Shown here piece after piece: positions 21,101 to 30,420 of a stretch of DNA of 64,000 bases (positions are counted from its first letter, which is position 1; the number at the start of each line of letters is the position of its first letter). Below the pieces are notes generated by a model that saw nothing but the letters and a program-made list of their open reading frames with translations, did no database searches and had not been told where the DNA came from. The stretch comes from Diplonema papillatum (Eukaryota; Euglenozoa; Diplonemea; Diplonemida; Diplonemidae), in contig JAPJBO010001141.1 in NCBI GenBank assembly GCA_030068145.1, forward strand, positions 1 to 64,000, in the 5' to 3' direction. A program made the position numbers and the translations under genes.

Positions 21101-22380
21101 GATTTTTCAATTTCAATTTCAATTTCAACATTTGGAAACCGCGAAAAAAAAAAAACTTTCGTCCAGCCGGACGCTGGACTCCTGTTGCTGTTGCTATTGC
21201 CACTGCATGCGTCCACGCTGACATTGGCAGTGACATGGAGACATCACGTGTCGCGAGTTGACGCCCACGCCTGGCACGGCGAGCCAAAGCCGAAATCGAA
21301 CCCGAACCCAGAAGTTCTGAGGAGTGATGGTGGCAGAACCGAACCCGAAACCGAACCTCAACCCGAAACCGAACCAGTGCCCGATAGCCTCGGATAGGAA
21401 ACCAAACTCGGAACTGAACCCAGATTACAAGACAGATGGCCAGAACCGCGGAGGACGGTGGGCTTACAACCCAAGGTGGCGACACAGTCGGACACTGTTG
21501 CCGACAGACGGAATCTGCAGCTCACGCAAGAATGGCTGATTCCTTCCTAAAGTCATCAACTGTCGTTGTGCCCACGCCTGCACCGCAACTGGTTGCACAC
21601 ACACCGGTTGCACGACGGTGGACACAGCTTCCTTCACTGCAGGCTTCACTGCGTAAGTGAAATCAGCTGTGACTGTGGCTGACTCGCAGCCGCGTGACAG
21701 CGGCGCCTTCCCTCCACTGAGCCAGTAGTCCCGGTCCTGCTGCTGTTCCTTGCTGCAGCTGCTGCTCCATTGTCCAGAGGTAACTCTCTCCACTCCAGGC
21801 ACTCGGAGTCGGACAGCTATAGCGATACCCTGTGTTCTGGTCCCCGAATCTGGAGGTGAATCCTGCAGACGTGCGGTGGGTGTGCAGTTTACGGCTGCCG
21901 CGACACTGTCCGGTCACTCAGTGACTGACACTGTGACAGTCACAGTGTGACACAGCCTCAACAAGGACAGTGGAGAATGACCGTGGTCACTGGTATGTCA
22001 GGCCAAGAAACGGATCATGAGTCTGATGAGATCAGTTGTCTCGCCTGACTCTCGGCTGTAGCATCTGGCCAGCTACTACAGTTCTGTCACCGCGAATAGC
22101 CCCGAACGTCAGCGTGGCACGCCGTGACACGCCGCACGGTCAGACGGTGCAGCCAGGCACCTGGCTCTGATGCGGTTCTCTTGAGTACTTGCTTGAGCCT
22201 CCCAAGTTGAGGCACCCGATCGGGGATCGAGTGTGGCCGCGGTGGCCAGCTTGAAGTTGTGAAACGGTGCAACCAGTCGCTCTGAGGCACCCAGAACGTC
22301 TTGAGACGTCTCGGGTGGGGCACTGAAGCCAGCTTTATGCCTATGGACAAGGAAACACCAAAAACGAATGGAACGGGCTG
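21101..22380. other. No gene recognised
   Basis: It holds a CAATTT microsatellite (21105-21130), a CCGAACCCGAAAC-type repeat (21290-21385) and a short perfect palindrome around CACTGTGACAGTCACAGTG (about 21933-21953). Open frames are short and show no domain. Confidence 0.4.
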
Positions 22381-22735
22381 GACTGGGTCAAAAATTTTGG
22401 TCAAATTTTAGGTGTCCAAATTTTTGGGGTCGAACATTTTGGTCCAAATCTTTGGTCGAAATTCTTGGGGTCCAATTTTTGGGGTCGAAATTTTGGGTCC
22501 AAAAATTTTGGTCGAAATTTTGGGTCCAAAATTTTGTTTTGGTCGAAATTTTGGGTCCAAATTTTTGGTCGAAATTTTTGGGGTCCAAATTTTTGGTCCA
22601 ATTTTTTGGCATCGAAATTTTTGGTCGAGATTTTTGGTCGAATTTTTTGGGTCCAGATTTTTGGTCAAAATCTAGTTGGGCAAAATGTTGGGGCAAAATT
22701 TGGTCGAAAATTTTGCCCTCGAATTTTTGGACGTT
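22381..22735. repeat. GGTCGAAATTTTTGGGTCC degenerate minisatellite
   Basis: About twenty degenerate units of 15-20 bp, TTTTTGGTCGAAATTTTTGG or TTTTTGGGGTCCAAA. The reverse-type motif CCCAAAATTTTGACCC fills 30025-30190, so the two tracts may be related. Confidence 0.8.
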
Positions 22736-22814
22736 GTGGCCGAGTCAAAGCACGCACGCCACCGGCACCACAGGTGTCCGGTTCGGTTCCCTGAAAAGAC
22801 TTTTTACACGACCA

Positions 22815-22985
22815 AACAAATTTTGTGCCCTTATATCCCACTTCAAACAAATTCTGTGCCCTTATATCCCAGATTGGGATATATGGGCACAAAATTTGTT
22901 TGAAGTGGGATATAAGGGCACAAAATTTGTTTGAAGTGGGATATAAGGGCACAAATTTGTTTGAAGTGGGATATAAGGGAAATTT
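22815..22985. repeat. TGCCCTTATATCCCAC minisatellite, second copy
   Basis: Two plus units, then three or more inverted units, meeting at TATCCCAGATTGGGATA, as at 20878-20985. Confidence 0.85.
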
Positions 22986-22999
22986 ACCTACCGCTTCTG

Positions 23000-23115
23000 G
23001 TGCGGCTTCTCTGCTTCCAACATTCCTGTGTGGTGATGTAGGGGGGTTGGGTTTCATCCTCCAAGCGAGTGGATGCGAACACCGCTTGTAGCCCACGAAT
23101 CAGGGTTGTGCTGCC
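23000..23115 (-). repeat. Dispersed ~110-bp repeat A
   Basis: It shares CATTCCTGTGTGGTG, ATCCTCCAAGCGA and CTTGTAGCC in the same order with 24100-24240. Both copies stay open on the minus strand (GYKRCSHPLAWRM versus GYKCCSNPFAWRM), so it may derive from a coding exon. No function is recognised. Confidence 0.55.
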
Positions 23116-24055
23116 CCGACACTCAAACGACCTTCAAGTGCTTCAAGGCCAGACGACAGTTTAATGTTGCAAACGAATCATAAACACGCTGAAGTTGGCA
23201 CCCCACACACTGAAATCAAGTGCTCCTAGGCAGACGAATTGTTAGTGTTGCAAACGAATCGCAAACTAACTGATATTGGGACCCCACACACTGAAATCGA
23301 CTGAGAACAACCTGAGCGATCTCTCTTAATAAAAGATTCAAGCGCCGAAGGCGCAACCACCGAAACCGATTTGTACACACGAAACAGACATCTTATGAAT
23401 CAGCGAAAAGCGAGCAAAAAGGAGCCTGTAAACCCGGAACAAGTCGGAAACCCCATCGAGGGAAAGTACGAGATGCAGGTGCTCCAAGGCCAGACGACTG
23501 TATAGTGTTGCAAACGAATCACAAACACGCTGAAGTTGGGACTCCCACACACTGAAATCAAGTGCTCCTAGGCAGACGAACTGTTAGTGTTGCGAACGAA
23601 TCACAAACACGCTGAGATTGGGACCCCACACACTGAAATCGACTGAGAACAACCTGACCGATCTCTCTTAATAAAAGATTCTAGCGCCGAAGGCGCAAGC
23701 ACCCAATCCGACTTTGTGTACAAAGTCGGATCGAAACAGAGATCTTATGAATCAACGAAAAGCGAGCAAAAAGTAGCCTGTAAAACCGGAACAAGTCGGA
23801 AACCCCGTCGGGGGAAAGTACGACCTTCAAGTGCTCCAAGGCCAGACGACTGTATAGTGTTGCGAACGAATCGCAAACTCACTGAAATTGAGACCCCACA
23901 CACTGAAATCGACTGGGAGCAACCTGAGCGATCTCTCTTAATAAAACATTGAAGCGCCGAAGGCGCAACCACCCAATCCGACTTTGTACACACGAAACAG
24001 AGATTTTATGAATCAACGAAAAGCGAGCGAAAAAGAGTGTGAAAACCCGGAAGAA
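23116..24055 (+). repeat. ~370-bp satellite block 3
   Basis: Two to three units, the later ones with the shorter AGCAAAAAGTAGCCTGTAAA variant. One joint near 23712-23730 has a small inverted duplication (ACTTTGTGTACAAAGT). Confidence 0.85.
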
Positions 24056-24099
24056 GTCAAAATAGTACCTGTAGCTGCCACAAGACTCCTTCGCCAGCG

Positions 24100-24240
24100 C
24101 TGTTTGCGATGTGGAGGTGTTTTCTCTGTTAACATTCCTGTGTGGTGGAGTTGGGGTTGGTTTACCATCCTCCAAGCGAATGGATTGGAACAGCACTTGT
24201 AGCCTACAAATCCGGTTTGTCCTGCTTCATCGTAGCTGGC
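24100..24240 (-). repeat. Dispersed ~110-bp repeat A, second copy
   Basis: The partner of 23000-23115. Both sit beside satellite units, so they may have spread together. Confidence 0.5.
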
Positions 24241-24329
24241 TGCGCAACAAGAACAAAAGTGTGGAAAGTAAGTAACTATGTATTTATTTGTCTCCCCATC
24301 CACCTATATGTGTGGCTGTCATCAGAGAG

Positions 24330-24545
24330 AGAATAATTACGTTGTTGGTGCCGTGCGCCTACAACGACGCGGCCTTGTCGTAAACGATGATGATTGCGTC
24401 GATGATGGCGCAGCCGGGGGCGTTCTGGCTGGTGGGTGCGACCGCCTGCGAGTGTTAACAGGTTGTGTCGCTGGTTCTTTTTGATCGCTTGGCCCACGGC
24501 GGCGGCTAGCACCTTGGCAGAGACTCTCAACTCCCGCTGAAGATC
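24330..24545 (-). repeat. Dispersed ~200-bp repeat B
   Basis: The reverse complement matches 58995-59205: GCTAGCCGCCGCC, a glutamine/arginine-rich middle, then AGAACGCCCCCGGCTGCGCC. Both copies keep an open frame starting V/M-LAAA-I/V-G, suggesting a mobile or duplicated coding piece. Function unknown. Confidence 0.6.
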
Positions 24546-25560
24546 GCTGTTCAGTGTGGAGGTCGGATTGGGTGGTTGCGCCTTCGGCGCTTGAATATTT
24601 TATCAAGAGAGATCGCTCAGGTTGTTCTCAGTCGATTTCAGTGTGTGGGGTCCCGATCTCAGCGTGTTTGCGATTCGTTCGCAACACTAACAGTTCGTCT
24701 GCCTAGGAGCACTTGATTTCAGTGTGTTGGGGTCCCAACTTCAGTGTGCTTGCGATTCGTTTGCAACACTATACAGTCGTCTGGTCTTGGAGCACTTGAA
24801 GGTCGTATTTTCCCGCCTTTTTTCCAAGTTTTTCGCCGACTGTCTTTCCGACTTTTCCCGGGGTTTACACGCTCTTTTTCGCTCGCTTTTCGTTGATTCA
24901 TAAGATCTCTGTTTCGTGTGTACAAAGTCGGATTGGGTGGTTGCGCCTTCGGCGCGAATCTTTTATTAAGAGAGATCGCTCAGGTTGTTCTCAGTCGATT
25001 TCAGTGTGTGGGGTCCCGATCTCAGCGTGTTTGCGATTCGTTCGCAACACTAACAGTTCGTCTGCCTAGGAGCACTGGACTTCAGTGTGTGGGAGACCCA
25101 ACTTCAGCGTGTTTGCGATTCGTTTGCAACACTATACAGTCGTCTGGCCTTGGAGCACTTGAAGGTCGTATTTTCCCGTCTTTGTTCCTAGTTTTTCGCC
25201 GACTGTCTTTCCGTCTTTTCCCGGGTTTTACACGCTCTTTTTCGCTCGCTTTTCGTTGATTCATAAGATCTCTGTTTCGTGTGTACATAGTTGGATTGGG
25301 TGGTTGCGCCTTCGGCGCTTGAATCTTTTATCAAGAGAGATCGCTCAGGTTGTTCTCAGTCGATTTCAGTGTGTGGGGTCCCGATCTCAGCGTGTTTGCG
25401 ATTCGTTCGCAACACTATACAGTCGTCTGGTCTTGGAGCACTTGAAGGTCGTATTTTCCCGTCTTTTTTCCGAGTTTTTCGCCGACTGTCTTTCCGACCT
25501 TTCCCGGGTTTTACACGCTCTTTTTCGCTCGCTTTTCGTTGATTCATAAGATCTCGCGTG
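24546..25560 (-). repeat. ~370-bp satellite block 4, inverted
   Basis: Units of the 17.9-20.7 kb family in the opposite orientation, forming the right half of the large inverted arrangement. Confidence 0.9.
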
Positions 25561-26530
25561 TGCAAGGTTTGATTGGGTGGTTGCGCCTTCGGCGCTTTGA
25601 TCTTTTATTAAGAGAGATCGATCAGATTGTTCGCAGTCGATTTCAGCGTATGAGGTCCCTACTTCAGTTCATTTACTTTCGTTTGCAACACTCACAGTTC
25701 GTCTGCTTAGGAGCACTTGATTTCAGTGTGTGGAAGACCCATTTCAGCGTGTTCATGTTTCGTTTGCAACACTAAACAGCCGTCTGCCTTGGAACAGTCG
25801 CCATTGCGTGTGCAAAGTTTGATTGGGTGGTTGCGCCTTCGGCGCTTTAATCTTTTATTAAGAGAGATCGATCAGATTGTTCGCAGTCGATTTCAGCGTA
25901 TGAGGTCCCTATTTCAGTTCATTTACGTTTCGTTTGCAACACTCACAGTTCGTCTGCTTAGGAGCACTTGATTTCAGTGTGTGGAAGACCCATTTCAGCG
26001 TGTTCATGTTTCGTTTGCAACACTAAACAGCCGTCTGCCTTGGAACAGTCGCAATTGCGTGTGCAAAGTTTGATTGGGTGGTTGCGCCTTCGGCGCTTTA
26101 ATCTTTTATTAAGAGAGATCGATCAGATTGTTCGCAGTCGGTTTCAGCGTATGAGGTCCCTATTTCAGTTCATTTACGTTTCGTTTGCAACACTCACAGT
26201 TCGTCTGCTTAGGAGCACTTGATTTCAGTGTGTGGAAGACCCATTTCAGCGTGTTCATGTTTCGTTTGCAACACTAAACAGCCGTCTGCCTTGGAACAGT
26301 CGCAATTGCGTGTGTAAAGTTTCATTGGGTGGTTGCGCCTTCGGCGCTTTAATCTTTTATTAAGAGAGATCGATCAGTCGGTTTCAGTGTATGAGGTCCC
26401 TATTTCAGCTCATTTACGTTTCGTTTGCAACACTCACAGTTCGTCTGCTTAGGAGCACTTGATTTCAGTGTGTGGAAGACCCATTTCAGTGTGTTCGTGA
26501 TTTGTTTGCAACACTAAACAGTCGTCTGCC
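25556..26530 (-). repeat. ~250-bp satellite array, inverted
   Basis: Four units closely like 3774-5238 but inverted, including the GCGCCGAAGGCGC hairpin and the ACTAAACAGCCGTCTGCC boundary. It ends in CTCCATAGGACCCC, where the 10-mer array begins, mirroring the left edge. Confidence 0.9.
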
Positions 26531-26540
26531 TCCATAGGAC

Positions 26541-26882
26541 CCCTATATGACCCCCATGTGACCCCTATCATGCAGGGTCATTAAAACGCTCCCGCGTGGC
26601 TGATGGAGCCCTAAAAAAAATTTTGGAAAAAAAAAAATTTGCTCAACTTCCTCAAAAATTACTGCAGAGTTTGTTCCAAACTTTTAAAATTCAAAAACCC
26701 CAATTTTTTTCCGGAATTTTTTTTTTTTGCCATTTCCAAAAAGACACAAGGTTTTGACCCTGCATGCTATATGACCCCTATATGACGCCTATATGACCCC
26801 TATATGACCCCCATGTGACCCCTATATGACCCCCATGTGACCCCTATATGACCCCTATATGACCCCTATATGACCCCTATAA
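26541..26882 (+). repeat. ATATGACCCC minisatellite, right block
   Basis: 10-mer units before and after MITE s, with ATGTGACCCC and ATATGACGCC variants. It ends at 26882 where the A/T minisatellite starts. Confidence 0.85.
26569..26766 (+). mobile_element. CATG MITE copy s
   Basis: 198 bp, target duplication CTAT. It lacks the AAAACCTTGTG segment near the left end. Confidence 0.88.
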
Positions 26883-27040
26883 ATAAAATTTTTCGGATTT
26901 TGTTCGGAAATTTTTTTCGGATTTTTTTTTTTGGCCCAAAAAATTTTCGGAATTTTTTTCGGATTTTTTTTTTGGCCCAAAAATTTTTCGGAATTTTTTC
27001 GGATTTTTTTTTTGGCCCGAAAATATTTTCGGGAAAATTT
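26883..27040 (-). repeat. AAATTTTTTGGGCC minisatellite, inverted copy
   Basis: Inverted units of the family at 10056-10220 (GGCCCAAAAAATTTTCGGAA), in mirror order relative to the left side. Confidence 0.85.
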
Positions 27041-27450
27041 GGTCACAATCCCAAAAAAGGTCGAGATAAGGGCGCAACCCCCAAAAAAGGTCGAGATAAG
27101 GGCGCAACCCTCAAAAAAGGTCGAGATGAGGGAACAACCCCCAAAAAAGGTCGAGATAAGGGCGCAACCCCCAAAAAAGGTCGAGATAAGGGCGCAACCC
27201 TCAAAAAAGGTCGAGATGAGGGAACAACCCCAAAAAAGGTCGAGATAAGGGAACAAGCCAAAAACGGGCCAAAAAGGTAGAGATAAGGGCGCAGCTCAAA
27301 AAGGTAGAGATAAGGGCGCATCTCAAAAAGGTCGAGATAAGGGCGCAACCCAAAAACGGGCCAAAAAGGTCGAGATAAGGGCGCAACCCAGAAATGGGCA
27401 AAAAAGGTATCGATAAGGTCTCATGCGACGGTATCGGGACCGCCGCCCCC
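27041..27450 (+). repeat. GGTCGAGATAAGGGCGCAACC minisatellite, right copy
   Basis: About 14 units. It ends GGTATCGATAAGGTCTCATG CGACGGTATCGGGACCGCC, the mirror image of 9773-9800. Confidence 0.9.
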
Positions 27451-27570
27451 ACCTTGCGCTGCTTTGCACGCTGCCTGTGTCTTGCAACAGGAACTGGCCT
27501 GCTGTCTTCTTCTTCTTCTTCTTCTTCTTCTTCATCTTCTTCATCTTCTTCGTCCTCAGACAGCGGGCGG
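27450..27570 (-). pseudogene. Merlin-family transposase gene fragment
   Basis: The minus strand encodes the acidic (Glu/Asp) run followed by PVPVARHRQRAK-like residues, matching 1035-1100 (minus) and 28175-28275 (plus). Only about 120 bp remain, between the minisatellite and the mini-hairpins. The TTC microsatellite 27509-27552 is the antisense of the acidic run. Confidence 0.6.
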
Positions 27571-27576
27571 AACTTA

Positions 27577-27690
27577 GACGTCTAAGTTCCGCTGAACCGC
27601 TTTTTTATGGGTTCAGCGGAACTTAGAGGGTATTGACGTCTAAGTTCCGCTGAACCACTTTTTTTTGGGTTCAGCGGAACTTAGACGTAG
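27577..27690. repeat. Two tandem ~50-bp mini-hairpin elements
   Basis: Copies at 27581-27627 and 27639-27685 have arms TCTAAGTTCCGCTGAACC and the reverse complement, joined through GACG. They are the same as 8265-8316. Confidence 0.8.
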
Positions 27691-27734
27691 GCTACGGCTA
27701 AGTTCCACATGCCACTTGCCAACACAGGTCAAAC

Positions 27735-28434
27735 TGGATTTCTGTCTTGATCTTCCCTTTTTGGGAAGAGACACAGGCAAACCAGGTTTCTGTCTTGAGG
27801 CAACACTTTCTTTCTGTTCCTTTCGTTCACAAGAAAAAGAATAAACAAAATGCATTTCTTCCACCTGTCCTTTCCGTCTTTTCTGTCTCTACACTTTCCC
27901 TTTCTTTTTGGTGTTCTGCCAGCGCAACTGAAGTGCAGGAGTGATAGAAGTCAGGAGTGAGTCAAACCAAAACCAAACCAAACCAACAGGAATAACTACT
28001 TTAGCACAAGAAAAGAAGACAACATGTTGGCCCTCTTAGGGGTGCTGTTATTTCTCCTGACTTGGACTCCAGGTTGTGAGGCAGCCAATGAAAGAGATGG
28101 TCTGAAAAGAAAGCGTCCAGGCTCAGGCCCGGCCCCCTTACAGCTTCCACTGGCTGAAGGTATTGATTTGTCTGAGGACGATGAAGAAGATGATGAAGAT
28201 GATGAAGAAGACGAAGAAGACAGCAAGCCAGTCCATGTTGCAAAGCACAGGCAGCGTGTGAAGCAGCGTAAGGTGGGCGCTGTCGCCTTGAAGAAGAAGG
28301 AAAGGGCTGAAGGATACAGTGGTATCTACCGCAAGCGTGTGCAGGCAAAACCTGAATTTCGTTTGATTGGCCTCATCCAGCAGGGAGACGAAGCAATGGC
28401 CAAGAAGCTCCAGGAGTACGTGCAAGTGCAATAA
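27735..28434 (+). pseudogene. Merlin-family gene copy 2, cut off by a MITE
   Basis: The leader region 27735-27780 (GGATTTCTGTCTTGATCTTC) matches the region upstream of copy 1 (about 1395-1440, minus). The frame starts at ATG 28024 with a hydrophobic leader (MLALLGVLLFLLTW, then PGCEAAN). A Glu/Asp run, HRQRVKQRK and EGYSGIYRKRVQAKP follow, ending LQEYVQVQ at a TAA formed by the ATAA target duplication of MITE t. The zinc ribbon and catalytic core are absent. Conservation of both leader and N-terminus in two copies suggests that this end was functional in the ancestor. Confidence 0.65.
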
Positions 28435-29432
28435 CATGCAGGGTCAGAACCTTGTGTCTTTTTAAAACGCTCCCGCGGAGCCGATGGCCTCCAAAAAAAA
28501 AAGGGGGGTGATCACGATCGAAGGGGCCACTCAAGCGAGCAACTCATGCCGGTGCCGGTCGCGTCTGGGCAACGCGTCTGGTTTGAAGGGGACTGGGGGT
28601 GCAGGAGGAGCCGCCACCCCCACTGTGAGCTTGAGGGGTCCCCGACCTGTGAAGGTGACTGTGAGTCCTGAGCCCACCCGAGGGCGTCAAGCAGCGGATC
28701 CTGGCAGCCAGTCAGCCAGGGCAGGGCGGGAGGGACAGCAGAGGGCGGCGACAGCGCCAGCCAGGAAAAGGAGTGCGGCGGTGCAGAGGGTGGTAGACCC
28801 CAAGAAAATGAAAGAGGGCCAGGACGGACGGAACGGCCAAGGAGTCAGCGGCACAAGATGCCAACAAGGACCCCCCCTTGCCGGGGGAGGGAAACCAGGA
28901 GCGAGCGGGAGGTCAGGCAACCCCCAGTCACAGGAACAAAGCGCGCAAAAGAGCCAGGGAGCAAGTCAGCCCTTGACAGGGGTAGCTCGGAGCGCAGCAT
29001 CACCATCAGCGAATCAGATCAGCGGTAGCAAAAACAAACAAACAAACCCAGGAGCAGGAGCGGAGCAGGGAGAGATGGTTGACCTCACTCTCCCTGATGC
29101 TGTCGTGACTCGGCCTGACAAGCCCCCCTCCGGGGGAGTCACGGGGGATGGCTCAGCAGCAGTCTCTAAGGGCCCCCGGTTGTTTTAGTGGGTAGCGTTC
29201 AGCCACCATAGCTCCACGAACGTAGTCCCACACTCTCCGCTTAGTCCACGGGGTCGTGCATAAAGCATTTTTTCCGGGTTACAAAAAAAAGTTGGAAAAA
29301 AAAAATTGCTCAACGTCATCAAAAATCACTGCAGAGTTTGTTCCAAAATTTTAAAATTCAAAAAACCCAATTTTTTTCCAGAATTTTTTTTTTTGCCATT
29401 TTCAAAAAGACACAAGGTTTTGACCCTGCATG
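28435..29432 (+). mobile_element. CATG MITE copy t carrying a 0.8-kb insert
   Basis: Both MITE ends and the ATAA target duplication (28431-28434, 29433-29436) are intact. Between the A tracts, about 28503-29281 is foreign GC-rich DNA. Either a second element inserted into the MITE or the MITE captured it. Confidence 0.85.
28484..29188 (+). CDS. Open frame inside the MITE insert, function unknown
   Basis: A frame of 234 codons begins at the ATG in the conserved GCCGATGG of the MITE and runs through the insert. The product is basic and rich in Gly, Ala, Gln and Ser, with no recognised domain; a short acidic-hydrophobic patch near the end reads GEMVDLTLPDAVV. The composition would fit the start of a non-LTR retrotransposon ORF1, but no diagnostic motif supports this. 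It may be an open frame produced by GC-rich sequence. Confidence 0.25.
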   Translation: MASKKKRGVITIEGATQASNSCRCRSRLGNASGLKGTGGAGGAATPTVSLRGPRPVKVTVSPEPTRGRQAADPGSQSARAGREGQQRAATAPARKRSAAVQRVVDPKKMKEGQDGRNGQGVSGTRCQQGPPLAGGGKPGASGRSGNPQSQEQSAQKSQGASQPLTGVARSAASPSANQISGSKNKQTNPGAGAEQGEMVDLTLPDAVVTRPDKPPSGGVTGDGSAAVSKGPRLF

Positions 29433-29488
29433 ATAAGCTCTTCCCGAGTGTGGCAAGGATACTTGACCGCTCACCATCATCACCATAA

Positions 29489-29700
29489 CATGCAGGGTCA
29501 GAACCTTGTGTCTTTTTGGAAATGGCCAAATTTTTATTTCCAGAAAAAAATGGGTTTTTTGAATTTTAAAAGTTTGGAACAAACTCTGCAGTAATTTTTG
29601 ATGAAGTTGAGCAAGTTTTTTTTTTTTCCAAAATTTTTTTTAGGGCTCCATCGGCCCCGCAGGAGCGTTTTAAAAAGACACAAGGTGTTGACCCTGCATG
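29489..29700 (-). mobile_element. CATG MITE copy u
   Basis: 212 bp, target duplication ATAA, only 52 bp from the duplication of copy t. Confidence 0.9.
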
Positions 29701-29836
29701 ATAATTGTGCTGCTGGTCTCCGCAGCCGCAATGAAAAGGTTCACAATGACTGTTATGTGCAGGAATGGAAGTAAAAGTCCACGAATAACGCTAATAAATA
29801 CTAAGACTACTGAGTATTTTTCATTGGAAAACGTTC

Positions 29837-29905
29837 ACCCGCACCCCACCCGCACTCCACACGGACTCACACCGAGTCCGTGTGGAGTGCGGGTGGGGTG
29901 CGGGT
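29837..29905. repeat. Perfect 32-bp-arm palindrome
   Basis: The arms 29837-29868 and 29874-29905 are exact reverse complements around ACACC. They are built from repeats of CCCGCACCCCA and CCGCACTCCACACGG. Confidence 0.9.
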
Positions 29906-30024
29906 AGGAGTCGTCGGCGGAAAAAAAAAAAATCTGCGCGGAATGCGGCGGACTGCATATTATGATATATGCACCGTGCATATTTGTAAATTTAGTTTTT
30001 TCGTGCATATCCTGGTATATCACC

Positions 30025-30190
30025 CAAATTTTTTGACCCAAAATTTCAACCCAAAATTTTCAAAAAAATTCACCCAAATTTTGAACCCAAAAATTTTGAC
30101 CCAAAATTTTCAACCCAAATAATTTCACCCAAATTTTGAGCCCAAAAATTTTGACCCAAAAAATTTCACCCAATTTTTCAACCCAAAGTA
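30025..30190. repeat. CCCAAAATTTTGACCC minisatellite
   Basis: Degenerate units of 15-20 bp alternating TTTGACCCAAAA and TTCAACCCAAA. Confidence 0.8.
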
Positions 30191-30420
30191 GAGATGGACT
30201 AACCCAAAATAGCCACCCCCCATCTCTACTTTGTCCTGGGACCCAATCTCTACTTTGTGACAAAGTAGAGATTGGGTTCAGAACTAAGTAGAGGTTTTGA
30301 CTCGGGACAAAGTAGAGATTGGACAAAGTAGAGATTGGGTTCAGGACAAAGTAGAGATGGACTAACCCAAAATAGCCACCCCCCATCTCTACTTTGTCCT
30401 GGGACCCAATCTGGGGGGTA
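30185..30420. repeat. ACAAAGTAGAGATTGGG inverted minisatellite
   Basis: Units of CAAAGTAGAGATTGGGTTC occur in both orientations, with a larger duplicated block (GATGGACTAACCCAAAATAG through CCTGGGACCCAATCT). The organisation copies that of the 24-bp array at 8672-9778. Confidence 0.85.

Noticed and set aside
28484-29188. LINE ORF1
   Set aside because: The composition is suggestive but there is no RNA-binding or coiled-coil motif, no RT frame and no poly-A tail, so I left the frame unassigned.
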